Shown here one piece after another: positions 1 to 10,704 of a DNA stretch of 64,000 nucleotides; the first letter of the stretch is position 1; each line of letters starts with the position of its first letter. Below the pieces are notes generated by a model that saw only the letters and a list, made by a program, of their open reading frames with translations, did no database searches and was not told the DNA's origin. The DNA lies in NCBI GenBank assembly GCA_905235225.1, contig CAJOKE010000018.1:41218-105217 (forward strand). The letters run 5' to 3'. A program made the translations under genes and the position numbers. This stretch comes from Paludibacteraceae bacterium. GTDB taxonomy: Bacteria > Bacteroidota > Bacteroidia > Bacteroidales > Paludibacteraceae.

Positions 1-471
1 GCAGTCCGCATATGAAGCCAAAGTCTTTGCAAACTCTTTTTGGCTCGCCTTCATTGCTTTCTTGGCTTCCTCATAAGCGGGATCTTCTTTCTCGATACCT
101 ACGGGCTTGCCTTCCTCTTCAGCATAGAAACGGAGGTTCTCAAGCATCAGAACCTCACCGGCCTTCAAGGCATCTGCCTGTGCTTTGGCTTTGGCACAAT
201 CTGGAGCAAACTGTACTTTTACACCCAATGCTGCACTTACTGCATCCACAATCTGGCTCAAACTGTACTTGGCATTCACTTTACCTTTCGGTTTGCCCAT
301 GTGGCTCATGATGATGAGCGCACCACCCTCATTGAGGATGTGTTTAAGGGTCGGAAGAGCACCACGGATACGGGTGTCGTCTGTAATTTGTCCATTCTCA
401 TTCAGTGGTACATTGAAGTCCACGCGCACAATCGCTTTCTTGCCTGCGAATTTGTAGTTGTCAATTGTCAT
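1..471 (-). CDS. pgk: phosphoglycerate kinase, N-terminal part (runs off the window start)
   Basis: Reverse-strand translation [64 protein letters not shown]; characteristic PGK N-terminus. Confidence 0.95.
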   Translation of the reverse strand, partial: MTIDNYKFAGKKAIVRVDFNVPLNENGQITDDTRIRGALPTLKHILNEGGALIIMSHMGKPKGKVNAKYSLSQIVDAVSAALGVKVQFAPDCAKAKAQADALKAGEVLMLENLRFYAEEEGKPVGIEKEDPAYEEAKKAMKASQKEFAKTLASYADC

Positions 472-499
472 AATTGTAAATATTTAAGTTTGTTTATTA

Positions 500-1846
500 T
501 TATTCATCCCAGTCTATGGAATTGAGTCGTCCCCGATAAGAGTCTGCAAATGTCTGTTGCTGGTTCTGACCGCCTATAACATACAGGTTGTTGTCCTTTA
601 CCAATACACTTTGCTTCTGCCTTGAACCATATGTGGCGGGTAATACGCACTTGGTGGTATCCGCCAATGTCCATGTATAACCCTCATCCACAGATACCAA
701 TATCTTGTTTCCACGATATACCATATCTTTATCTACACCGCCGAACATCATCAACTGCTTTTTATACCATACTACTGAAATTCCTGTCAGCGTCGAAAAC
801 TCCGGCTGCTCGATAGAGTAGTTCATAATACGGTAAAGCCCCTCTATTGTTGGCGCATATTCTATATTCCAACGACTGTTTACGCACTCCCCGCTACGCG
901 AATAACCGCCGATAATCGAAGCACGCAACCGGCCGCTCATACTTTCAAAGGTCACTGTTGCAAAACCGCTAATCGGAAAATTGTAATCCAACACCATCTC
1001 GGTACGGCGGATTGTGTCTGCGGCAATCTGCCCAAGTAGCAAATCCTCGGTGACTTTGTCTTCCAGAACTAACCATACCGTATCATTGAATGACATTAGC
1101 ATGGTTTCTATTGTAAAGTCCTTGTCGGAATAATCAACTATATCCCAGTTTAACCCGTCCTCGGTAGTAAACAATTTGCCATTCTCTCCGTAATAAAGTT
1201 TCTTCCCGTCGCTCAGTATGCCCTTGACACGGCACACATCCGGCAGTCCGTTAAATTCTGCTTCCGTCCATGTTGCAGCATCGAAAGATGTATAAACCCG
1301 GTTGGAGAAACCGTTGTTACAATACAAATAAAACTTATCACCCAGCAATACAACCTGTTGCTCTTCATCCTCAACGGGATACATATTGGTAGATAATGTC
1401 TTCCATTCATATAAATCAGGATCAACGCTATGCACCGTGGTCTGAATCTCATAGGTCTTGCGCTTGGTCAGATCCGATGATACTATTGTCATATATATAG
1501 GAGTCCGCGTAAAGTCCAGCGTGTCCGAACCGCTGACCGTAATCGTCGTATCGCCCAATTGTATCTTAACCGAACCGGGAGTCGCCTCACAACTGAAACG
1601 AGGAACAACCCGCGTCATCGGAGTCCCGTAACGAATCGAATCAACATTCCGTACAACACCGGTATCCAGACCCTCTTCGATAATGAACTTCGCTTCCTTC
1701 AAACCCTTTATCGAATCATGTCCGGCTAAATAAAAAGTCTTCAGTTTGGCTATATTTGATGTCGCTATCGTCGAGCTTGATTCCCCGCACGATACCATTA
1801 CCACTACCGTAACAAATGGTATTATATATGTTAAAAATCGCCTCAT
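500..1846 (-). CDS. DUF6242-like lipoprotein, kelch/galactose-oxidase-like
   Basis: MRRFLTYIIPFVTVVVMVSCGESSS lipoprotein signal; repeated kelch-like strands (GGVDKDMVYRGNKILVSVDEGYTWTLADT, VIGGQNQQ). Confidence 0.65.
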   Translation of the reverse strand: MRRFLTYIIPFVTVVVMVSCGESSSTIATSNIAKLKTFYLAGHDSIKGLKEAKFIIEEGLDTGVVRNVDSIRYGTPMTRVVPRFSCEATPGSVKIQLGDTTITVSGSDTLDFTRTPIYMTIVSSDLTKRKTYEIQTTVHSVDPDLYEWKTLSTNMYPVEDEEQQVVLLGDKFYLYCNNGFSNRVYTSFDAATWTEAEFNGLPDVCRVKGILSDGKKLYYGENGKLFTTEDGLNWDIVDYSDKDFTIETMLMSFNDTVWLVLEDKVTEDLLLGQIAADTIRRTEMVLDYNFPISGFATVTFESMSGRLRASIIGGYSRSGECVNSRWNIEYAPTIEGLYRIMNYSIEQPEFSTLTGISVVWYKKQLMMFGGVDKDMVYRGNKILVSVDEGYTWTLADTTKCVLPATYGSRQKQSVLVKDNNLYVIGGQNQQQTFADSYRGRLNSIDWDE

Positions 1847-1870
1847 ATTCTTACAAAATATGTCATTTCT

Positions 1871-1901
1871 TTGTATATTTCCGATTTTATTTGTACCTTT
1901 G
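1871..1901 (+). promoter_or_regulatory. Bacteroidetes-type promoter (TTG ... TACCTTTG)
   Basis: TACCTTTG at 1894-1901 with upstream TTG, ahead of the MTHFS gene. Confidence 0.6.
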
Positions 1902-1969
1902 CGCCGTTTTTTAACCGACAATTATCAACCAATATGCTGTTTGAAGCCCAAATCATTGATCTAAAAAAC

Positions 1970-2539
1970 ATGCTGCCATGGGTGCGACTCCGTAAGGAAA
2001 AACAGGCTGTCCGCGCACTTGTGGAGCAAAAGCGTCGTATTTATCCTGCCGAACAGGTCGCTGCCGATTCCCAAGCTATCATTGCCCAATTGGAGCATAT
2101 GCAGTGGTTTCGCGATGCCGAGACTATTATGATTTACTATCCTATTCATAATGAGGTCGATCTGCGTCCACTTCTCAAACGATACGAAGGACAAAAAACC
2201 TTCCTGCTCCCTGTTACTCACCGCAATTCTATTGAGCCGAGACGCTACGACGGCGAAGATATGATGCGGCGTGGCAAGTATCGTGTTCCGGAGCCTCAAA
2301 CTTCCGAATGGCATGGTAAAATTGACCTTATTCTTGTCCCCGGTGTCGTTTTTGACCCGCTTTGCAATCGGATTGGACGCGGTGGCGGTTTTTATGACCG
2401 GTTCCTGAAAAAGCATCGCCATGTTCATCAGGTCGGCGTGGCTTATGACTTCCAAGTCAAAAAGCATGAAATACCGCACGGACAATTTGACCACCCACTG
2501 GACCGCATTGTTACACCTACTCAGACCATTGGATTGTAG
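1970..2539 (+). CDS. 5-formyltetrahydrofolate cyclo-ligase family protein
   Basis: RLRKEKQAVRALVEQKR...LVPGVVFDPLCNRIGRGGGFYDRFL; start could also be 1934. Confidence 0.9.
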   Translation: MLPWVRLRKEKQAVRALVEQKRRIYPAEQVAADSQAIIAQLEHMQWFRDAETIMIYYPIHNEVDLRPLLKRYEGQKTFLLPVTHRNSIEPRRYDGEDMMRRGKYRVPEPQTSEWHGKIDLILVPGVVFDPLCNRIGRGGGFYDRFLKKHRHVHQVGVAYDFQVKKHEIPHGQFDHPLDRIVTPTQTIGL

Positions 2540-3278
2540 GCTGCATCGCTATCTGCCGCTGGATTTCCTTGTCTGTTTCCGGCGACAAATGCTTTTCACC
2601 GCTACGGTAATAATAAATTAAACCATAGTTCTTGCAGCTGCGCAACCGTTGGTACGGCAACTGGTTCTTGTAGTAATCTTCCACTTGGTTCCATATCTTC
2701 AGGATGATCTCATCAGCCTGCTTGCGCAACGCTTCCAAATCACCATATACGCGATCGGTCGTTTTTCTGTGCATCTGCTGGTTGATTTGGTGTTCCCTGA
2801 AAATATCATAATGAACCTTCACCTTCGAAATCGTTGGATTATATATGGCTAAACCGCCCAAACGGATTCGCTCCTGCTCACCGTCTATGATATTCTGACC
2901 CCATACCAGAATATCCTCCTCACTGCTCAAATCCGGCAATATGTGCGACTCGCTGTCTAACTTGTATAATTCCTTGGCTTCCTTCTTTATTTCGCCGCGA
3001 ATAACCGCCAGATTCAAAACCTGGATAAAATGCGATATGTACATTCGCGCATTCTGAACCATGTGACGGTATTGCTTGTTGGCGGATACACGGCTGTTGA
3101 AATTCTCGCGATACTGCGATACTTGGTTCTCAAACTGTAACAGGAATCGCTGTGCCTCCGATAAGGTATGATAATTTAGCACTTGCTCCGTAAAATCAGC
3201 TTCCGAAGCACGCTGAACAGCTGTTTGCAGTGCTTTTAACCGCGCTTGGTCTGTGTTTGGTAATCGTCTGTAAGGCAT
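2517..3278 (-). CDS. conserved hypothetical protein, helical
   Basis: 253-aa ORF with good coding character; overlaps the 3' end of the MTHFS gene by 23 nt. Confidence 0.6.
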   Translation of the reverse strand: MPYRRLPNTDQARLKALQTAVQRASEADFTEQVLNYHTLSEAQRFLLQFENQVSQYRENFNSRVSANKQYRHMVQNARMYISHFIQVLNLAVIRGEIKKEAKELYKLDSESHILPDLSSEEDILVWGQNIIDGEQERIRLGGLAIYNPTISKVKVHYDIFREHQINQQMHRKTTDRVYGDLEALRKQADEIILKIWNQVEDYYKNQLPYQRLRSCKNYGLIYYYRSGEKHLSPETDKEIQRQIAMQPTIQWSE

Positions 3279-3313
3279 AATATCGTGTAATATTTAATCA
3301 GTTTACTATCTCA

Positions 3314-4231
3314 TCATCTGGTTCTTCCCGCCAATTTTGCAGCAAGCCCCCGCAACTCCGCTACCGCTCCATTCTGCGGAACCGTTTCTAATTGCTCCAA
3401 GGCTCTGGCGGTCAGCCGCTGTATTTCTTCCTCGGCGGCTTTCCTGACACCTAATTGCTCATATTCCCTCAACACTTCTGCTAACTCTTTGCCCTGCGTA
3501 CTCCAACCGGCACCTGCCTTGGCGCGTGCCGTCAGCCACATAAATGTCTTCTTCCCTTCCCGTATATCGCCACCGATGGCTTTCCCGAATGTAGCCGGAT
3601 CACCGAAACAATCCAGTAAATCATCTTGTATTTGGAACGCCAAACCGAGATTGATACCATACTCGTACAACGCCCTCTGACCTTCCTCATCCGCACCGGC
3701 GATATATGCCCCGATCTGCAATGCCGTTGCTAACAGCACACTCGTCTTGAGACGGATCATCTCCATATATTCGGCAATACTGACATCCTCACGCTTCTCG
3801 AAGTCCACATCGTACTGCTGACCCTCGCATATCTCTGTCGCCATCTTGTTAAACATCCTCAGCACACCTGCTAATTTGTCTTCCTTGACTTCACTCAGCA
3901 GTTTGTACGCCTCTATTAGCATCTGGTCACCCGACAAAATAGCCGTGTTCTCGTCCCACTTTACATGAACGGTAGGTCTCCCGCGGCGTACAACCGCCTT
4001 GTCCATCACATCATCGTGCAGCAACGTAAAATTATGAAACACTTCCAATGCCAACGCTGCCGGCAGCACCAACTGCTCATCACCCCCAAAAACCTGCGCC
4101 CCCAACAAAGCGAGACGCGGGCGGACACGCTTACCTCCCGCAGAAAGCGCATAACCTATCGGTTCATACAACCCCCTCGGTTCACGCCGGTAATCCAACG
4201 ATTCTATGATTTCATTTATATCTTTCATCAA
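3314..4231 (-). CDS. polyprenyl synthetase (trans-isoprenyl diphosphate synthase)
   Basis: LLHDDVMDKAVVRRGRPTVH and FQIQDDLLD motifs. Confidence 0.93.
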   Translation of the reverse strand: MMKDINEIIESLDYRREPRGLYEPIGYALSAGGKRVRPRLALLGAQVFGGDEQLVLPAALALEVFHNFTLLHDDVMDKAVVRRGRPTVHVKWDENTAILSGDQMLIEAYKLLSEVKEDKLAGVLRMFNKMATEICEGQQYDVDFEKREDVSIAEYMEMIRLKTSVLLATALQIGAYIAGADEEGQRALYEYGINLGLAFQIQDDLLDCFGDPATFGKAIGGDIREGKKTFMWLTARAKAGAGWSTQGKELAEVLREYEQLGVRKAAEEEIQRLTARALEQLETVPQNGAVAELRGLAAKLAGRTR

Positions 4232-4260
4232 TACTCTTTACTATTCTTCCGACACTCCAC

Positions 4261-4315
4261 ATCAGTTTCTAATCAGTTCCTGATCAGTAGCTAATCAGTA
4301 GCTGATCAGTTCCTG
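4261..4315. repeat. 11-bp tandem array, 5 units (atcagtttcta|atcagttcctg|atcagtagcta|atcagtagctg|atcagttcctg)
   Basis: Direct reading; units contiguous with no indels. Confidence 0.97.
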
Positions 4316-4384
4316 AACCTTCCCGATAAGTGACATAAGACTGACCTGAAACTGCTATCAGTATCCAATTATGCAATGCCATTT

Positions 4385-5338
4385 TCACCCTTCTATAATA
4401 TCAGTCAGCACATCCTTGATATCCAATCCGGCGGCACGAACCTGCTGCGGAATGAAACTGGTGGCTGTCATACCCGGAGTCGTGTTAATCTCAAGCAGAT
4501 ATATATCATAACCACCTGCACTTGCACTATTCTCAATCAGTATATAATCCGTCCTGATGATTCCGTGACAGCCAAGAATGTCATATATCTTCAAAGTCAA
4601 TGCCTGTACCCTGTCACGTATTTCATCGGGAATACGCGCAGGCGTAATCTCATCCACCTCACCGTTATACTTGGCGGCATAGTCAAAAAATTCACGGCGT
4701 GTTACAACCTCCGTTATCGGGAATGCCACTGCCTTATGAGCTGTTTTATACACTCCGCAGGTAATCTCAATCCCCTTCATATATGCCTCGCATATGACTT
4801 CAGGTCCTTCTTCAAACGCACGTTCAATCGCGGGCAATATCTGCTCACGGGTTTTAACCTTGGTGCAACCGAAACTGCTGCCGCCGACATTGCTCTTGAT
4901 AAAACAAGGCAGCTTCAACTCTTGCTCCACACGATCCTCGATACCGCTCAAATCGTCTTTTCTTCGCAGTAAAATACTATCGGCGATAGCTACACCGAAA
5001 CCCTTGAGGTAATGATTGCATGCGTATTTGTTAAAGGTCAATGCCGCAGGCAGAACGCCGCAGCATGAATATGGAATGTGCATCATATCAAGATACCCCT
5101 GTAGCAAACCGTTTTCGCCCGGCGTACCGTGAATGGTGATGTAAGCATAGTCATAATGAACCAGTCGGTTGAGCGTCTGCAAATCAGCCCCGTGCAACTC
5201 AACTATTTCGGCATCATATTTCTCTTTGTCAATAAAGGATAAAATTCCGGCAGCACTACGCAGAGACACATCATGCTCTGAACTGTCACCGCCGGCAACT
5301 ATAGCGATTTTCTTTCTTACGTTCGTTGTAGCCATCAC
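4385..5338 (-). CDS. ddl: D-alanine--D-alanine ligase
   Basis: KIAIVAGGDSSEHDVSLRSA...EINTTPGMTATSFIPQQ. Confidence 0.95.
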   Translation of the reverse strand: MMATTNVRKKIAIVAGGDSSEHDVSLRSAAGILSFIDKEKYDAEIVELHGADLQTLNRLVHYDYAYITIHGTPGENGLLQGYLDMMHIPYSCCGVLPAALTFNKYACNHYLKGFGVAIADSILLRRKDDLSGIEDRVEQELKLPCFIKSNVGGSSFGCTKVKTREQILPAIERAFEEGPEVICEAYMKGIEITCGVYKTAHKAVAFPITEVVTRREFFDYAAKYNGEVDEITPARIPDEIRDRVQALTLKIYDILGCHGIIRTDYILIENSASAGGYDIYLLEINTTPGMTATSFIPQQVRAAGLDIKDVLTDIIEG

Positions 5339-5504
5339 AAACTCTTTAACTAAAAACGCGCAAAGGTACGGCTTTTTTGGGAATTATGCAAATAAAAAGT
5401 GCAGTTTCACACACTTTTCCCGTATTTTTACGCGCTGCACTTACAAAACATTTGCACACGTGCCGAAAATACACTACCTTTGCCGTCGAAAAAAACAAAA
5501 ACAT

Positions 5505-6260
5505 ATGATTATCTATTTCACCGGTACAGGCAACAGCTTGGCTATCGCACAACAGATTGCACAGGCAACTAACGACCGGATAATGCCACTGACTGAGGCG
5601 GTACGGAAAGACTTTACGGGGGAAAAACGTATCGGCTTGATTTATCCGTCTTATGACTTTAATGCACCTCCTGCCGTTCGGAACCTCGTTCCTCGGTTGA
5701 AAATCAATCCGCAGGCATACGTTTTCATCATTATACCCTGCGGCGCGCAAGCGGGGAATTCTATTTGGACCATCCGACGGCTGCTACGAAATAAAGGTAT
5801 AGAAGTGGCATACAGCCACAAGATTCGCGTGCCGGATAACAGTGCCATTGTTTTCGGACGGAATCCGAATGACCAGATTTGGAAATTCAGCCGGTTCGCA
5901 AACCGGCTCCAAACCATTATCAATGATATTATAGCCGGAAAGCACGGACATCATTTCGCCGGATGGAGTTTGATTTCATGGATAATGGGAACCGACCGGA
6001 TGCAGGAATGGATGTTACGCACTTTCAGACCTTCAGTAAACGAAAACAAATGTATCGCCTGCGGCATATGCTCCCGGGTCTGCCCGATGCGCAATATCAC
6101 AGTCGATGAAAAAGCCGCCGTCGGTCCGCATTGCACCGCCTGTCTGGCATGCTTGCACGCCTGCCCGCAGCAGGCAATCGAGGTCGGTGCCAAGTCCACC
6201 GTCAAAACCCACCAATACAGACATCCCGGTATAAAAATAAAAGACCTCACATTACGTTAG
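5505..6260 (+). CDS. EFR1-type flavodoxin-like / 2x[4Fe-4S] ferredoxin protein
   Basis: MIIYFTGTGNSLAIAQQIA plus CIACGICSRVCP and CTACLACLHACP; start trimmed from the ORF at 5169. Confidence 0.88.
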   Translation: MIIYFTGTGNSLAIAQQIAQATNDRIMPLTEAVRKDFTGEKRIGLIYPSYDFNAPPAVRNLVPRLKINPQAYVFIIIPCGAQAGNSIWTIRRLLRNKGIEVAYSHKIRVPDNSAIVFGRNPNDQIWKFSRFANRLQTIINDIIAGKHGHHFAGWSLISWIMGTDRMQEWMLRTFRPSVNENKCIACGICSRVCPMRNITVDEKAAVGPHCTACLACLHACPQQAIEVGAKSTVKTHQYRHPGIKIKDLTLR

Positions 6261-6294
6261 GCCTTTTATTCCATCTATTCAACCGGCTACACAA

Positions 6295-7278
6295 TCACAG
6301 GCTAAGCACTTGGAGAGCCTGCCATTTGTCGTCTTTGATGTCCTTTTTCTCCTTGATAGCTTTGGTGAGCGGCACATAGACCACTTCGCCGTTTTGTAAT
6401 CCGACCATAACCGACCGCTGTTCGTCCAGCAATGCCTGAACGGCGGCACAGCCCAAACGCGAAGCCAGAATACGGTCAAATGCCGATGGCGAACCGCCCC
6501 GTTGCAGATGACCGAGAATGGTGACGCGGGTTCCATATTCCGGATGGTTCTGCTCAATCAACTTGGCTACCGCCTGCGCACCACCCGGAATAGCATGTTC
6601 TTGTACGAGGACGATACCGCTGTTCTTATGCTTACGGCGTCCCTGACCGATAGCGGCTTCCAATTGCTCTTCCAATGTTGCGCGCTCGGGAATGATAGCC
6701 GCCTCAGCACCCGCCGCAATAGCGGCATTCAGCGTCAGGAATCCCGCATCGCGACCCATAACCTCGACAAGGAACAGCCTCTCATGACTGGTACCCGTAT
6801 CCCGCAATTTGTCAACACACTCCACTATAGTGTTTAACGCCGTGTCATATCCGATTGTTGAGTCGGTTCCCCATAAATCATTATCAATCGTTCCGGGTAT
6901 ACCGATAACGGGGATATTATACTCCTGCGCCAACAAGCGGGCACCGGTGAATGAACCGTCACCGCCAATCACAATCAGCGCGTCTATCTGCTCGCGCTGC
7001 ATCGTTTCAAAAGCACGCTGGCGACCCTCTGAAGTGGTAAACTCCTCACTACGGGCGGACTTGAGGATAGTTCCGCCGCGCTGAATAATTCCGCTCACAT
7101 CCTGGGTCGTAAACTCTTGTACCTCACCATCCATCAGACCTTTGTATCCGCGAAAAATCGCCTTAACACGGATATTGTTGGCAATAGCCGCACGTGTCAC
7201 CGCGCGCACCGCCGCATTCATTCCCGGAGCATCACCACCTGATGTCAACACTCCGATTGTTTGAATCTTATATTCCAT
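6295..7278 (-). CDS. pfkA: ATP-dependent 6-phosphofructokinase
   Basis: [23 protein letters not shown]...[21 protein letters not shown]. Confidence 0.96.
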   Translation of the reverse strand: MEYKIQTIGVLTSGGDAPGMNAAVRAVTRAAIANNIRVKAIFRGYKGLMDGEVQEFTTQDVSGIIQRGGTILKSARSEEFTTSEGRQRAFETMQREQIDALIVIGGDGSFTGARLLAQEYNIPVIGIPGTIDNDLWGTDSTIGYDTALNTIVECVDKLRDTGTSHERLFLVEVMGRDAGFLTLNAAIAAGAEAAIIPERATLEEQLEAAIGQGRRKHKNSGIVLVQEHAIPGGAQAVAKLIEQNHPEYGTRVTILGHLQRGGSPSAFDRILASRLGCAAVQALLDEQRSVMVGLQNGEVVYVPLTKAIKEKKDIKDDKWQALQVLSL

Positions 7279-7400
7279 AATAAAAATATTATTAATTACA
7301 CGCCTAATACCATTTCTTTCAAATCGGCGTGCAAAAGTACAACTAATTTTTCAAGTATGCAAAATTATATAGAAGATTGCACAATGGAAAACACACTATC

Positions 7401-7477
7401 CTCCCGTATGTCTCCCGTAAGCGAGTCGTAACTGAGTCGTAAGTGGCAGGTAAGTGGCAGGTAAGTGGCAGGTAAAA
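7401..7477. repeat. 11-bp tandem array, 7 units in blocks 2+2+3
   Basis: ctcccGTAtgt|ctcccGTAagc|gagtcGTAact|gagtcGTAagt|ggcagGTAagt|ggcagGTAagt|ggcagGTAaaa. Confidence 0.97.
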
Positions 7478-7575
7478 ATAAAGATACACGATTTTTAGAA
7501 TTGAGGGCAAGTCAGAAAGACTCACCCTCTTGTTTGTATATCTCAAGTTATGAAAAGCTTTTCAAGATTGAAGAG

Positions 7576-7649
7576 TAGCGGGGCCCGGGATTGAACCGGG
7601 GACCTCATGATTATGAATCATGCGCTCTAACCAGCTGAGCTACCCCGCC
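7576..7649 (-). tRNA. tRNA-Met (anticodon CAT)
   Basis: Reverse strand GGCGGGGTAGCTCAGCTGGTTAGAGCGCATGATTCATAATCATGAGGTCCCCGGTTCAATCCCGGGCCCCGCTA folds as a cloverleaf. CAT could in principle be the tRNA-Ile2 type. Confidence 0.93.
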
Positions 7650-7802
7650 GCACTTTAAGCCAAAATAACCGATAGCAAACACGGTCTCTTAACCAAAAGC
7701 GGCTGCAAAGGTACTGCTTTAATGTCATATACACAAATTTTTTTTGTATTTTTTTGCAAAAAGCAGTACTTTTAGCATTAAATCTGTCAAAAAATCCTAA
7801 AA

Positions 7803-9875
7803 TCATCCGACTGCAGCACCATCATGCACGGTACGGAAAGTAGTTGTCACTACCAATTTGCCATCCGCGTCCACGGCAGACAAAATCATACCTTGACTCT
7901 CTATTCCCATCATTTTGCGCGGGGGAAAATTAGCAATATAGAGAACTTGCTTGCCAATAAGGACAGACGGATCAGGATAAGATTGCGCAATACCGCTCAA
8001 TATCGTTCTTTCTCCGAATCCATCGGATAAGGTGAACTGTAACAGACGCTCGGATTTCTTCACCGGCTGACAATTCAATACGGTAGCCACCCGTATATCC
8101 ATTTTGTCAAAATCATCGATGGAAACGGGAGTTTTAACAGGTTGCGGTTTCCAATTGGCAAGCTCGGCCTGCTTGGCGGCTTCCTCGTTTTCCTTTTTGA
8201 TACGAGCCAGCCGATCCAATTGTTTTTGGATAGGTTCGTCATCCATCTTCTCAAACAGCAGACTTACCTCGCCTAATTGCGCACCGGCACTTAACAGATT
8301 CAGCGAGCCGAGTGCATCCCAATTAACGGTCTCCATTCCCAGCATTTTGCGCAATTTTTCCGATGAAAACGGCAAAAACGGTTCAAATGCAATAGACAAG
8401 TTGGCAGCAATCTGTAAGGACAAGTTCAAGATAGTAGCAGTACGATCCATATCTGTCTTGGCAAGTTTCCAAGGTTCGGTATCGGCAAGATACTTATTAC
8501 CGATACGCGCAAGGTTCATCGCCTCCTTCAAGGCATCGCGGAAACGGAACTCCTCAAGAAGACTCTCCAATTGCTCTTTGACATTCTTGAATTCATCAAT
8601 AGTTTGTCTGTCATAGTCGGTGAAATCGGAAGAAGTCGGTACTTTTCCACCGAAATATTTATTTGTAAGAACCAATGCACGATTGACAAAGTTACCATAG
8701 ATAGCAACCAATTCATTATTGTTTCGCGCTTGGAAATCCGCCCAAGTAAAGTCATTGTCCTTGGTCTCCGGTGCATTAGCGGTTAAGACATAACGCAGCA
8801 CATCCTGTTTTCCGGGGAAATCATCAAGATACTCATTGAGCCAGACAGCCCAGTTGCGCGATGTGGAAATCTTGTCCCCTTCCAGATTAAGGAATTCATT
8901 GGACGGCACATTATCCGGCAAGATATACGACCCTTCCGCCTTGAGCATAGCAGGGAATACAATACAGTGGAATACGATATTGTCTTTACCTATAAAGTGA
9001 ATAAGACGGGTTGTGTCATCTTTCCACCATGTTTCCCATTTGCCGAAACGCTCGGGTTGTGCATCGCATAACTCCTTGGTATTGGATATATACCCGATGG
9101 GGGCGTCAAACCATACATACAGGACTTTCCCCTCTGCTCCTTCAACAGGAACGGGGATTCCCCAATCCAGATCCCGCGTTACGGCACGGGGACGCAATCC
9201 GCCATCAAGCCATGACTTGCATTGTCCGTACACGTTAGGACGCCATTCTTTGTGGTCTTCAAGAATCCATTTCTCCAGCCATTGCTGATATTGGTCCAAC
9301 GGAAGATACCAGTGCGAGGTCGGTTTTTTGACCAAGGCATTGCCGGTTTCGGCATTGTACGGGTTAATCAACTCTTCCGGAGAAAGTGTAGAACCGCACT
9401 TTTCACACTGGTCGCCATAAGCACCTGCCGCATGACAGTGGGGACATTCGCCACGTATATTGCGGTCAGTGAGGAAATGTCCCGTTTCTGGATCATAAAA
9501 CTGCTCGGTGGTTTGCTCGATAAACTTGCCTTCATCATATAATTTGCGGAAAAAATCGGACGCGAACTTGTGATGAATAGCACTGGTTGTCCGTGAATAG
9601 ACATCAAAAGAGATACCAAAACGCTCAAAACTGGATTTGATCAATTCGTGGTATCTGTCCACGACCTGTTGGGTGGTAATTCCCTCTTTGCGGGCGCGGA
9701 TAGTAACGGGTACACCATGTTCGTCACTGCCGCCGACGAAAAGGACTTCACGACCTTTGAGCCGCAGATAGCGCACATAGATGTCAGCCGGTACATAAAC
9801 GCCTGCCAAATGTCCGATATGAACAGGACCATTGGCATAAGGCAGAGCTGTAGTAACTAAAGTACGTTTGAACAT
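7803..9875 (-). CDS. metG: methionyl-tRNA synthetase
   Basis: [32 protein letters not shown]-terminal tRNA-binding domain ([29 protein letters not shown]). Confidence 0.97.
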   Translation of the reverse strand: MFKRTLVTTALPYANGPVHIGHLAGVYVPADIYVRYLRLKGREVLFVGGSDEHGVPVTIRARKEGITTQQVVDRYHELIKSSFERFGISFDVYSRTTSAIHHKFASDFFRKLYDEGKFIEQTTEQFYDPETGHFLTDRNIRGECPHCHAAGAYGDQCEKCGSTLSPEELINPYNAETGNALVKKPTSHWYLPLDQYQQWLEKWILEDHKEWRPNVYGQCKSWLDGGLRPRAVTRDLDWGIPVPVEGAEGKVLYVWFDAPIGYISNTKELCDAQPERFGKWETWWKDDTTRLIHFIGKDNIVFHCIVFPAMLKAEGSYILPDNVPSNEFLNLEGDKISTSRNWAVWLNEYLDDFPGKQDVLRYVLTANAPETKDNDFTWADFQARNNNELVAIYGNFVNRALVLTNKYFGGKVPTSSDFTDYDRQTIDEFKNVKEQLESLLEEFRFRDALKEAMNLARIGNKYLADTEPWKLAKTDMDRTATILNLSLQIAANLSIAFEPFLPFSSEKLRKMLGMETVNWDALGSLNLLSAGAQLGEVSLLFEKMDDEPIQKQLDRLARIKKENEEAAKQAELANWKPQPVKTPVSIDDFDKMDIRVATVLNCQPVKKSERLLQFTLSDGFGERTILSGIAQSYPDPSVLIGKQVLYIANFPPRKMMGIESQGMILSAVDADGKLVVTTTFRTVHDGAAVG

Positions 9876-9876
9876 A

Positions 9877-10704
9877 TTATTTATTGAATTTAATATTCTT
9901 AAGGTTTTTGAGACTCATATTTTTGAATGTCCATGCGTTGGCACTTGATACGGCAAACGCATCGGACAGCACCCTGATAAGTTCATCCCTGTTGACAGTA
10001 CGGATGGCTGCATCATGCGCAATGGCAATTTTGCCGGTTTCTTCGGATACGACAATGGCTATGACATCGGCATTTTTCTCCGACAATCCAAGTGCAGCGC
10101 GGTGTCTTAGTCCATAATTTTGAGGGATATTAGTCTGCTTGGAGACAGGCAGAATACATGCTGCCGAATGGAGTCTGTTCCCGATAATAAACAAAGCCCC
10201 GTCATGCAAAGGTGTATTTTTGAAGAAGATATTCTCAATCACCAGCGAAGAAATAGTCGCATCAATGAATTCGCCGGTATCGGTGTATTCCTTCATTTCG
10301 TTATCGCCGGCAATGACAATTAGTGCGCCTGTTTTGGTCTTTGCCATATGCTCACATGCCATCACAATCTGATCCACATAATGCTCGGATTGCTGAGTGC
10401 GGTGTGTCAGCGGATGCCAGTTACTGAACCTTGCGCCGATTCGATAAAAGAAGCCGCGTAATTCTTCCTGAAATATAACAATAAGCGCAATCGCTCCGAC
10501 ACTGATAATACGGTCAAACAACGCTCCCGTCAATTCCAGTTGGAAGACATAACTAAGCAAATACCATGTCACCACGAATGCCAGTATTCCCCAGAACAGA
10601 TTTGCCGCCCCCGAACGGCGCAATAATCGGAACATCTCATAGAAAATCAGAGCAACCAACAGTATGTCAATGGCATCTTTGATACCGAAAGAAAAGCCTA
10701 TCAT
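9877..10704 (-). CDS. cdaA: diadenylate cyclase
   Basis: DisA_N motifs LHDGALFI and [13 protein letters not shown]-terminal membrane helices. Confidence 0.93.
   Translation of the reverse strand: MIGFSFGIKDAIDILLVALIFYEMFRLLRRSGAANLFWGILAFVVTWYLLSYVFQLELTGALFDRIISVGAIALIVIFQEELRGFFYRIGARFSNWHPLTHRTQQSEHYVDQIVMACEHMAKTKTGALIVIAGDNEMKEYTDTGEFIDATISSLVIENIFFKNTPLHDGALFIIGNRLHSAACILPVSKQTNIPQNYGLRHRAALGLSEKNADVIAIVVSEETGKIAIAHDAAIRTVNRDELIRVLSDAFAVSSANAWTFKNMSLKNLKNIKFNK

Noticed and set aside
1961-2494. 177-aa minus-strand ORF
   Set aside because: Antisense to the 5-formyl-THF cyclo-ligase gene
4376-4972. 198-aa plus-strand ORF
   Set aside because: Antisense to ddl; low-quality composition
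7343-7546. 67-aa minus-strand ORF across the 11-mer array
   Set aside because: Composition follows the repeat (PLTCHLPATYDSVTTRLRETYGR); intergenic between tRNA-Met and pfkA; no sign of protein conservation
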